Shown here piece by piece: positions 8,234 through 14,587 of a stretch of 20,816 nucleotides of DNA. The first letter of the stretch is position 1; each line of letters begins with the position of its first letter. The notes beneath the pieces are model-generated. The model did not search any database. It worked only from the letters and a program-made list of their open reading frames with translations, and was not told the DNA's origin. The translations under genes and the position numbers were made by a program. The stretch covers positions 1 to 20,816 of the forward strand of contig CAKSDF010000021.1 in NCBI GenBank assembly GCA_934444695.1. Reading direction: 5' to 3'. Origin of the DNA: an uncultured Eubacteriales bacterium. GTDB taxonomy: Bacteria > Bacillota > Clostridia > Oscillospirales > Acutalibacteraceae.

Positions 8234-8974
8234 TTATTTGTATATTCTCTGTCCGAAAAGCGCCGATCCTATGCGGACAATGTTGGCGCCCTCGGTTATT
8301 GCCTCAAAGTAGTCGGACGACATACCCATTGAAAGCAAATTAATATCTTTATTATCCCTGTTTTTTTCCCGTATGTCAACAAACAGTTTGTAAATAATCG
8401 AAAAAAATCGTTTTGCGTCGTCGGGATTATCGCAAATAGGCGGAATAGTCATCAGTCCTCTGACCTTTATTCCCTCAAGACAGATAATTTTCTCCACCGT
8501 GTCCACCGCCTCTTTCGGGGAAATTCCCGATTTAGAAAGCTCCTCCCCTGCGTTTATTTCCACAAGCACGGGCATAACGGTACCCTTCGCGACCGCCTTT
8601 TTGGAAATTTCCTCGGCAAGATGCAGGCTGCCCACCGATTCGATCATCGAAACAAATGGCAGCAGCTGAGAGATCTTATTGGTCTGCAAATGGCCGATAA
8701 AATGGGTGTGTTCTTTATCGATGTTAAGGCTGTCCTTTTTAGAAAGCAGCTCCTGAACGCGGTTTTCGCCGATCAGGCTTATGCCCTTTGAAATGCCGTA
8801 ATTAATAAGCTCGGGGCTGACGGTCTTTGTGGCCGCAAGAAGGTGTATATCCTCATATTTTCTGCCGGAAATTTCGGCCGCCTGTTTAATGCGTTCTTTA
8901 ATTATTTCATAGTTATGGTCAAAGTCCCGCTTTTTCTGTTCAAAAGCTTCGGGAGATAATTTTTCAGGTTCCAT
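8234..8974 (-). CDS. yggS: YggS-family PLP homeostasis protein
   Basis: This 246-aa protein is a single-domain TIM-barrel relative of alanine racemase (PLPBP/YggS/YlmE), which binds pyridoxal phosphate and maintains the PLP pool rather than catalysing a known reaction. K50 in LLAATKTVSPELI is the PLP lysine. Other family blocks are LIGENRVQELLSK, HFIGHLQTNKI, GLMTIPPI and the C-terminal LSMGMSSDYFEAITEGANIVRIGSALFG. The ATG at 8974 has AAGGAG about nine bases upstream. Location next to sepF is conserved in Gram-positive bacteria and in cyanobacteria and does not itself imply a division role. Confidence 0.96.
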   Translation of the reverse strand: MEPEKLSPEAFEQKKRDFDHNYEIIKERIKQAAEISGRKYEDIHLLAATKTVSPELINYGISKGISLIGENRVQELLSKKDSLNIDKEHTHFIGHLQTNKISQLLPFVSMIESVGSLHLAEEISKKAVAKGTVMPVLVEINAGEELSKSGISPKEAVDTVEKIICLEGIKVRGLMTIPPICDNPDDAKRFFSIIYKLFVDIREKNRDNKDINLLSMGMSSDYFEAITEGANIVRIGSALFGQRIYK

Positions 8975-9044
8975 ATGGGTTTGCTCCTTTTTTGTCGGTT
9001 GTTTTGGCGGCGGAAAAAACAGATGTATATCTATCTGACAGGCT

Positions 9045-9139
9045 TTCTTTCGCTATAACACAGACCGCCGCCTTTTGCTATCGCAATGGCTGCCGCATTT
9101 TTAACGTCCTTCCTGCCGTTCTTTCGCTTCTTTCGCTAT
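9045..9139. repeat. Degenerate repeats at the hlyD-like gene's 3' end
   Basis: TTCTTTCGC occurs twice in tandem at 9119-9127 and 9128-9136, the second copy reaching the first base of the adaptor gene's stop codon. The extended 12-mer TTCTTTCGCTAT at 9128-9139, which includes that stop, recurs at 9045-9056. A weaker relative lies near 9074 (TTTGCTATCGC), about 27 bases from the 9045 copy. The rest of the 161-base gap to yggS (8975-9135) holds only the yggS ribosome site that I can identify. Confidence 0.6.
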
Positions 9140-10356
9140 TTAACCGTTTTTCCGTCGTAAAGGTCGTTGCCTTTAACAATTACCTCGTCGTATATTCTCA
9201 GTCCCGAGGAATTTTGCACGTCGTTTTTGCAGATTACATACGCCGAATCGGAATATAAAATCTCGATAGGCTTAAAAACGGCATTGATTCCCGACAGCAC
9301 ATAAACCCCGGTCACCCCGTCGTTTACCCTGACCGCCGTACTGGAAACCTTAAGGCCGTCGTAGCTTCCGACGCATATTTCCACCGTTTCTTTTCTGATA
9401 TTTGTAAGGTCGATGTCCATACGGTCGCACATAAACGCAACCATACATCTGTCGGCCGAATAATCCTGATTAATTGCCGCAACCTTGCAAAGCAGCTTTT
9501 CGGAGGTTACCATAGGCAGGTAAATGTTTACCTCCTGACCCTTCTGCAGCTTTTTGGCCTGCTCGGTTTTCATATTAACGGCCACATACCACTCGTTTCC
9601 CGAGATGATTTTTCCGATGCTGCCGTCGTTTTTGTCGGCCTCAAAATTAAGCTCACCGTCAAGCCTCTCGGCCGTCAGTTCGCTGATGTCGGAGCTTTTC
9701 AGCCGTCCCTCGTATCCGTCGGTGGAGCTGACAAAATACCCTGCGCTCTCGCAGGTGACCGACTGGGCCGATCCCACCGCCGAAAGCAGCGATTCCCTTT
9801 CGGTAACAAGGGATGCAATGCTGAGATTAAGGTCGGAAGAGCCGCCCGAGGCCATCTGTTTCTTGTCGATGTATTCAAGCAGCTGCTCAGCAAGCTCGCT
9901 GTATCCTCTCATTTTGCCGGTATCGGTTATTTCCAGCATATCAAAAATGTTTTCTCTGATTTTAGAATCGATAAATTCCGCGCCGGCATTCATCTGCCGA
10001 TTGGAGCTTTGCAGCTTTTCCATACGGGTCAGAATTTTATCGATGTCGTTTATGCGGCTTTTGGCCGCGGCCTGTTCCTCGGTGGAAAAGACCTCGGCCA
10101 CAACGCTCTGAGCCGCAACCTTGTCTCCGCTTTGCTGACAGTATCCGATAACGCCGCTGCCGGGAGAAGCAATGGTCTCCTCGTCGCGGATGATGTATCC
10201 GTCGGCGGTTATCTTGTTGTCGAATTCATAAGCCGAGGCAAACTCGGTGGTGATGTTTTTGCTCAAAAAGTTGCTCAGCTGCAATATAAGATAAATAAGC
10301 ACAAGAATCGACAGCAGCGCCGAAAGCAGCGCTCTTTTCTTTCCCCTTTTAAGCAT
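9136..10356 (-). CDS. HlyD-like membrane-anchored adaptor protein
   Basis: The 406-aa protein has one N-terminal membrane anchor (about residues 8-28, ALLSALLSILVLIYLILQL). A barrel-sandwich/lipoyl-like segment follows (ITADGYIIRDEETIASPGSGVIGYCQQSGDKVAAQSVVAEVF, about 45-90), then a helical hairpin to about 200 and a C-terminal beta region ending in an HlyD-like KGNDLYDGKTVK. This is the fold of HlyD/RND-type adaptors, here in a presumably Gram-positive cell where the partner is unknown. Clostridial genomes commonly carry such a gene upstream of yggS-sepF. The ATG at 10356 is preferred: AAAGGGG lies eight bases upstream, whereas the alternative GTG at 10365 lies within that site. No transporter gene is adjacent, so an export role is inference. 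Confidence 0.8.
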   Translation of the reverse strand: MLKRGKKRALLSALLSILVLIYLILQLSNFLSKNITTEFASAYEFDNKITADGYIIRDEETIASPGSGVIGYCQQSGDKVAAQSVVAEVFSTEEQAAAKSRINDIDKILTRMEKLQSSNRQMNAGAEFIDSKIRENIFDMLEITDTGKMRGYSELAEQLLEYIDKKQMASGGSSDLNLSIASLVTERESLLSAVGSAQSVTCESAGYFVSSTDGYEGRLKSSDISELTAERLDGELNFEADKNDGSIGKIISGNEWYVAVNMKTEQAKKLQKGQEVNIYLPMVTSEKLLCKVAAINQDYSADRCMVAFMCDRMDIDLTNIRKETVEICVGSYDGLKVSSTAVRVNDGVTGVYVLSGINAVFKPIEILYSDSAYVICKNDVQNSSGLRIYDEVIVKGNDLYDGKTVK

Positions 10357-10383
10357 CAATATCACCCCTTTATGTATTTAATG

Positions 10384-10550
10384 TTTGAACCGTCCGCGTA
10401 AATGTGTATTTGGACTGTCCGCGTAAATACGCTTGAACTGTCCGTTTAACCGTATTTGAACCGTTCATGCATATGTACTTGAACCGTCCGTGCAAACGTG
10501 TGTTTGAACAATCCGTTTAACTGTATTTGAACCACCCGTTTTATTGCCCG
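10384..10550. repeat. Seven-copy degenerate 23-25 bp tandem repeat upstream of the hlyD-like gene
   Basis: Seven units start at 10384, 10409, 10432, 10455, 10478, 10503 and 10526. Four are exactly 23 bp and two are 25 bp. Each begins TTTGAACCGTCCG or a close variant (TTTGGACTGTCCG, CTTGAACTGTCCG, TTTGAACAATCCG) and continues with a half related to TTTAACCGTA. That second half echoes the first, so an older unit of about 11-12 bp may underlie the array. It fills most of the 275-base gap between hfq and the adaptor gene and stops just before the latter's ribosome site. No unique spacers lie between units, so it is not CRISPR. Confidence 0.85.
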
Positions 10551-10594
10551 TCGTAAGGTAATGCCTGTCCGCTAAAATTTCTTAAAGCTTTCTT

Positions 10595-10630
10595 CCGACA
10601 TCCCGATTTTGCAGCCGACATCCGATTAAG
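10595..10630. repeat. 20-bp tandem duplication next to the hfq stop
   Basis: CCGACATCCCGATTTT (10595) and CCGACATCCGATTAAG (10615) are two copies with a 20-base offset, ending two bases before the hfq stop codon (10632-10634). They occupy the position where an hfq terminator would be expected, but no stem with a T tract is visible. Confidence 0.6.
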
Positions 10631-10631
10631 A

Positions 10632-10874
10632 TTAAAAGGTTCTGTAATCCCCTTCAAATAGGCCGTCGATATTTTCGTGGGGCACGATGGTGGAAATGGC
10701 GTGCTTAAAAACAAGATTCTGCTTGTCGCCATTCATCATAAGAACGGTAAAATTATCGTATGCCAGCACCCTTCCGTCAAACTGGAACCCGTTTGTCAGA
10801 AACACCGTCACGGTTTTTCCGCTTTCGATAACGCTGTCGAGAAAATTCCCCTGGCGATCAATGTTTTTTGCCAT
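10632..10874 (-). CDS. hfq: RNA chaperone Hfq
   Basis: Hfq is a hexameric Sm-like protein that binds A-rich and U-rich RNA. The 80-aa product is compact and typical of Firmicutes. The Sm1 region reads VTVFLTNGFQFDGRVLAYDNFTVLM and the Sm2 motif VFKHAISTIVP, with K57 and H58 in the proximal-face position and Q8 in the usual N-terminal RNA-contact position. The ATG at 10874 is chosen over an upstream in-frame start because AGAGGA precedes it by nine bases and MAKNIDRQ is the family N-terminus. It lies 73 bases after miaA, the conserved miaA-hfq order, and has its own likely promoter. Confidence 0.97.
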   Translation of the reverse strand: MAKNIDRQGNFLDSVIESGKTVTVFLTNGFQFDGRVLAYDNFTVLMMNGDKQNLVFKHAISTIVPHENIDGLFEGDYRTF

Positions 10875-10941
10875 AATTAAAAATCCTCTCTTATTCGGCG
10901 CGGCACCTGAATATTTTTTTGTACAACCCCTTGATAAGGAC

Positions 10942-10970
10942 ATTATATCACGTTTTTACAAAATTTTCTA
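10942..10970 (-). promoter_or_regulatory. Probable hfq promoter with extended -10
   Basis: On the minus strand TAGAAA (10965-10970) is followed by a 17-base spacer and TATAAT (10942-10947). The spacer ends in TGA, giving the extended -10 pattern TGnTATAAT; that TGA is also the stop codon of miaA (10948-10950). The -35 matches consensus at four of six positions. Transcription would begin near 10935, leaving a leader of about 60 bases before hfq. It would let hfq be transcribed apart from the mismatch-repair operon. Confidence 0.6.
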
Positions 10971-11886
10971 TAGAAATCTCAATATTTTCAAAAATATTTT
11001 TTTGCCCCGCCTCATCGGCATAAATCCAGTGTATCCGCTCGTCCCTTCTAAACCAGGTCAGCTGCCGCTTGGCATACCGTCTCGACTCCATTTTTATGGT
11101 CTCGACCGCCTGCTCAAGAGACACCTCTTTGCGGAAATACGGGTAAAGCTCCTTAACTCCGATGGCCTGCATACCCGTTCCGGCGGGATTCTTTTTAAAG
11201 ATTTCATATGCCTCATCAATAAGCCCCTGTTCCATCATTTTGTCGACCCTGAGGTTTATACGATCGTAGAGCTTTTGACGGTCACGATAGGTTATTCCGA
11301 TGGCAAGAAGCTCATATGGCGACGGCTCGGCCCTTGAAAGGGCGGTTTGCTCGGAAAGGGTTTTTCCGGTGGAATAAAATATTTCAAGCCCTCTTAAAAT
11401 GCGCTTTTTGTCGTTTTTTTCGATTTTTTGCGCCGACGCGGGATCGATTTTGCAAAGCTCATCATAAAGGGAGCAAAGCCCGTCACTGTCGGCTTTTTTT
11501 AAAAGGTCGTTTCTGATGCGCGGATCAAATCCGTCCTCAAAAAACTTGATGTTGTCGGCAACAGCCGAGTAATAAAGCCCCGTTCCGCCGCAAAGTATGG
11601 GAAGATGCCCGCGCTCTGAAATGTCGCCTATGACCTGCCGGGCAGCCTTTGCATATTTAGAGACCGAGTAGCTTTCCCCCGCCCCGAGTATTCCGATCAT
11701 ATGGTGGGGAGCGGCGGCTCTTTCCGCTTTGGTTGGAGCGGCGGTGGCAATGGGCGCAAAATCGTAGAGCTGCATAGAGTCGCAGGAAACGATCTCACCC
11801 GAAAACTTTTTTGCAATGCCGATGGCAAGGGCGGTTTTTCCGCTTGCGGTGGGTCCAACAACGGCCACAAGCTTTATGGGTTTCAC
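10948..11886 (-). CDS. miaA: tRNA dimethylallyltransferase MiaA
   Basis: MiaA transfers a dimethylallyl group to N6 of A37 in tRNAs reading UNN codons; MiaB, encoded upstream, then methylthiolates the product. The 312-aa protein has the P-loop GPTASGKT (residues 11-18), DSMQLY (36-41), APHHMIG (59-65), CGGTGLYY (99-106) and a C-terminal RRYAKRQLTWFRRDERIHWI tRNA-binding region. The usual DIGTAKPT segment reads FAPIATAAPT, a slight departure. It starts at GTG 11886, with AAGGAGG eight bases before it. It lies between mutL and hfq, the common order. A 170-base repeat-rich gap precedes it. Confidence 0.97.
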   Translation of the reverse strand: MKPIKLVAVVGPTASGKTALAIGIAKKFSGEIVSCDSMQLYDFAPIATAAPTKAERAAAPHHMIGILGAGESYSVSKYAKAARQVIGDISERGHLPILCGGTGLYYSAVADNIKFFEDGFDPRIRNDLLKKADSDGLCSLYDELCKIDPASAQKIEKNDKKRILRGLEIFYSTGKTLSEQTALSRAEPSPYELLAIGITYRDRQKLYDRINLRVDKMMEQGLIDEAYEIFKKNPAGTGMQAIGVKELYPYFRKEVSLEQAVETIKMESRRYAKRQLTWFRRDERIHWIYADEAGQKNIFENIEISIENFVKT

Positions 11887-11913
11887 TCTACCGTCCTCCT
11901 TTTCGGCAATGCT

Positions 11914-12035
11914 ATGTCAATGATTTGTCAATGTAACTGTTGAATTGTCAATGTAACCGTAACTGTAATTACAACAGGTAATGTAATTGTAATCAGCGAT
12001 AAAACTGTAATGTAATTGCAATCAAAGCAATTGTT
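11914..12035. repeat. Low-complexity tandem repeats between mutL and miaA
   Basis: Two families meet here. TTGTCAATGTAAC is repeated with a 20-base offset (about 11925 and 11945), with a shorter TGTCAATGA before it. AATGTAATTG...AATCA is repeated with a 29-base offset (about 11979 and 12008). The far end includes an inverted repeat, AATTGC and GCAATT around seven bases (12014-12032). On the minus strand the first family contains three TTGACA hexamers, none with a correctly spaced -10. The segment fills the gap upstream of miaA. Confidence 0.65.
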
Positions 12036-12056
12036 AAAATCAGCGCCTAAAAGCCC

Positions 12057-14402
12057 CTATGCCCTGCCGAACTGCTTTTCAAGCTCATACTTTGAAAGCC
12101 ACACCGCGACCGGTCGGCCGTGGGGGCAATACCGTATGCTGTCGTCCTTAACAATGCGCTCGCAAAGGGCCATAAGCTCGGCCTTGTCGGATTTATCTCC
12201 CGCCTTGATGGCGGCGCGGCAGGCGATGGAATGGTATATCCACTCCTGCTTTTCGGTAGAGACGCGGTTGGGGTTTTTCAAAAGCCGGTCGGCCACTTCC
12301 TCAATAATCTCGCAAACTCCCTGGGAATCGAGATTCATAGGAACCGACCGTATGATGATCGAGTTCATTCCGAAATCCTCAACCAGTATGCCCGCCCTTT
12401 CGAGCAGATCGGCGTTTTCGAGAAGCACCGTGTGCTCGGTCTTTCTGAGCGTTACCGTAACCGGCTCAAGAAGCATCTGAGCCGACGGCGCACTGTGATT
12501 CTCGCAAAGGCTGTCGAATAAAATGCGTTCGTGGGCGGCGTGCTTGTCGATAAGCAGCAGCTTTTTGCCCACCTGCACGATTATGTATGTTGCAAAAACC
12601 TCGCCGATAAAAATGGGCGAATCGGTTTTGTCGTCGTCGATTATCCGGGCTAAAGTGTTATCTGATGTATTGCCGGATGCACTTTCTGCGGCGCTTTCCG
12701 GGGCCTCGCCTGCAAAAGCAGCCTTTTCAGGCACACCGCCGCCGGGGCTTTGGGCAAAATTATCTGCTGCCGTGCTTTCCGCCGCACCGTTTTGGGCGGC
12801 TCCATACGAAGAATTTTCAAACCTTTCGTCAAAAAGCACCTTCAGCCCCTCTGCACCGTTTTTCCCGTCGCCCCGGGCATTATTTCCCGCCGCACCGAGG
12901 CTTGAAGATTCACCAAACACAGGATTTTCGACATCCTCATCGTCCACCGTAACGTCGATGTTGACGGGAGGGCGGTAATATTCAAATGCACCGTTAACGG
13001 CCTGAGGCTCGCGGAAATATGCCCCGCCGCCCTTTTCAGAAAAACCGCCGTCGGCAGTCTTGCCGTTTGAAGGAACATTCTGATTATTTTCGTCATTTGC
13101 AAAAGTTTCTGTGCTCTGTCGGCCGTCAAAGGCTGTGCCATCTTTTGACAGATGGCCTGTCCCCTGCACTTTTGCAGAATCAATGCCGTTTGACGGATAG
13201 CCTGCACCCTGTTCCTTGGCAAAATCCGCTTCTCCCTCCCCCTTCACCGCAGGACGGTTGAGGGCCGAAAGATCGCCGTTTTTTTCCCTTTTATTTAAAA
13301 GGAATTTTTGCTGAGCAAACATATTGCTCTTTTTATAAAGGCTCTCGGGACGGGAAAAGGGAGCTTTCTGCGATGACAATCCCTTATCCGAAAGCTTGGC
13401 CTCGGGGCGGGTATCCCCGGTCATCAATGCGTTTTTGACACCGTAATATATGGCGTCGAAAACAGGCTTTTCGTTTTCAAAACGCACCTCTAATTTTGCG
13501 GGATGGACGTTGACATCCACAGCAGAGGGCGGGAATTTTATGTGCAGCACGCAGGCGGGAAATTTACCCGCCATAATGGAATTGCGGTAGGCTTCCGAAA
13601 GAGCGGCCGACGCCGTCCCGCTTCGCACAAATCTGCCGTTCAAAAAGAAGAGCTGCATACTTCTCGATTTTCTCGACGCAAGGGGCTTTGAAACATACCC
13701 TTCCACCCTAATGCCGTCCGATTCGTATTTGACCGGAATCAGTCCCGACGCAAATTCCTTGCCGTAAACGGCGTATATGGCCGAAAGCAGGTTTCCGTCG
13801 CCGGGAGAACAGAGGGTTTCCTTTCCGTCCCTGATGAGCTTTATGGACACCTCGGGATGGGAAAGTGCCATTCGATCGGCCGCATCGGCCACGGCATTGC
13901 CCTCCGACACGTTTTTCTTTAAAAATTTCATTCTCGCGGGGGTGTTGAAAAAGAGGTCCTTAACCACAATGGTGGTTCCCACCGGGCAGCCGGCATCGTC
14001 AAAGACCTTTTGTTCTCCCCCCTCAAGGGAATATCTTGTTCCGAAGGTTTCGTCGGCGGTTCTTGTTAAAATATCCACCCTTGAAACGGCCGCAATGCTG
14101 GCCAGCGCCTCTCCGCGAAAGCCGAGGGTCAGAATAGAGTTAAGGTCGTCCTTTTGCTTGATTTTACTTGTGGCGTGGGGCAAAAAGGCGGTTTTAACGT
14201 CCTCACGGGAGATCCCACAGCCGTTGTCGGTTATGCGGATGTAGGAAATGCCGCCGTTTTGAATTTCCACCGTCACCGACGTTGCGCCGGCGTCTATGCT
14301 GTTTTCCACAAGCTCTTTAACCGCCGATGCCGGCCGCTCGACAACCTCTCCCGCCGCAATAAGATCGGCCGTATGCTTGTCAAGTATGTTTATCTTGGGC
14401 AT
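12057..14402 (-). CDS. mutL: DNA mismatch repair protein MutL
   Basis: MutL couples MutS mismatch recognition to strand incision. The 781-aa protein has an N-terminal GHKL ATPase (AAGEVVERPASAVKELVENSIDAGA with the catalytic E30, DNGCGI, ATSKI, TLGFRGEALASIAAV). The C-terminal half carries endonuclease-type motifs: DKHAAHERILFD (from residue 619; the last position is Asp where family members usually have Glu), ACRAAIKAG, CPHGRP (759-764) and a terminal FGRA. A clamp-binding QMLLEP lies at 642-647. The linker (about 340-590) is unusually long and repetitive, making this protein larger than Bacillus MutL. The ATG at 14402 has GAGGTG six bases upstream; the GTG at 14411 has no site. It follows mutS by 176 bases. 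Confidence 0.97.
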   Translation of the reverse strand: MPKINILDKHTADLIAAGEVVERPASAVKELVENSIDAGATSVTVEIQNGGISYIRITDNGCGISREDVKTAFLPHATSKIKQKDDLNSILTLGFRGEALASIAAVSRVDILTRTADETFGTRYSLEGGEQKVFDDAGCPVGTTIVVKDLFFNTPARMKFLKKNVSEGNAVADAADRMALSHPEVSIKLIRDGKETLCSPGDGNLLSAIYAVYGKEFASGLIPVKYESDGIRVEGYVSKPLASRKSRSMQLFFLNGRFVRSGTASAALSEAYRNSIMAGKFPACVLHIKFPPSAVDVNVHPAKLEVRFENEKPVFDAIYYGVKNALMTGDTRPEAKLSDKGLSSQKAPFSRPESLYKKSNMFAQQKFLLNKREKNGDLSALNRPAVKGEGEADFAKEQGAGYPSNGIDSAKVQGTGHLSKDGTAFDGRQSTETFANDENNQNVPSNGKTADGGFSEKGGGAYFREPQAVNGAFEYYRPPVNIDVTVDDEDVENPVFGESSSLGAAGNNARGDGKNGAEGLKVLFDERFENSSYGAAQNGAAESTAADNFAQSPGGGVPEKAAFAGEAPESAAESASGNTSDNTLARIIDDDKTDSPIFIGEVFATYIIVQVGKKLLLIDKHAAHERILFDSLCENHSAPSAQMLLEPVTVTLRKTEHTVLLENADLLERAGILVEDFGMNSIIIRSVPMNLDSQGVCEIIEEVADRLLKNPNRVSTEKQEWIYHSIACRAAIKAGDKSDKAELMALCERIVKDDSIRYCPHGRPVAVWLSKYELEKQFGRA
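13131..13220. repeat. In-frame 45-bp tandem duplication in the MutL linker
   Basis: Two adjacent 45-base units (13176-13220 and 13131-13175) encode AKEQGAGYPSNGIDS and AKVQGTGHLSKDGTA, residues 395-424 of MutL. The duplication sits in the flexible linker, where length changes should be tolerated. Confidence 0.8.
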
Positions 14403-14426
14403 TTCCCACACCTCACTTTTCTTTTG

Positions 14427-14520
14427 ATTGTTGCTGATGATTACCTATGATTACTGATGATTGATGATTACAGATAATTATTGTTGATTGCTGATGATTA
14501 TTGTTGATTACCGTTGTCAG
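14427..14520. repeat. TGATGATTA/TTGTTGATT repeat array upstream of mutL
   Basis: TGATGATTA occurs exactly at 14435, 14462 and 14492, and TTGTTGATT starts both halves of a 20-base tandem (14481 and 14501). TGATTAC occurs four times (14438, 14448, 14465, 14505). The array occupies the mutL 5' leader just beyond its ribosome site. No promoter hexamers are clear inside it; a TATAAA at the mutS side lacks a good -35. Confidence 0.7.
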
Positions 14521-14555
14521 ATTTATAAATATTTCTGATTGCTTGCCTAATTGCA

Positions 14556-14587
14556 AATCAAACGCTGTTTCAAAGGAATCAAACGCT
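14556..14587. repeat. Duplication of the mutS stop region
   Basis: The 11-mer AATCAAACGCT is present at 14577-14587, where on the minus strand it contains the last two mutS codons and the TGA stop, and again at 14556-14566, 21 bases further downstream. The copy is exact, including the stop triplet. Confidence 0.75.

Noticed and set aside
10384..10550. CRISPR array
   Set aside because: Repeats abut one another, are degenerate and have no unique spacers, and no cas genes are nearby.
11914..11960. miaA promoter based on three TTGACA hexamers on the minus strand
   Set aside because: None has a -10-like hexamer at 16-18 bases; the hexamers are part of the repeat unit.
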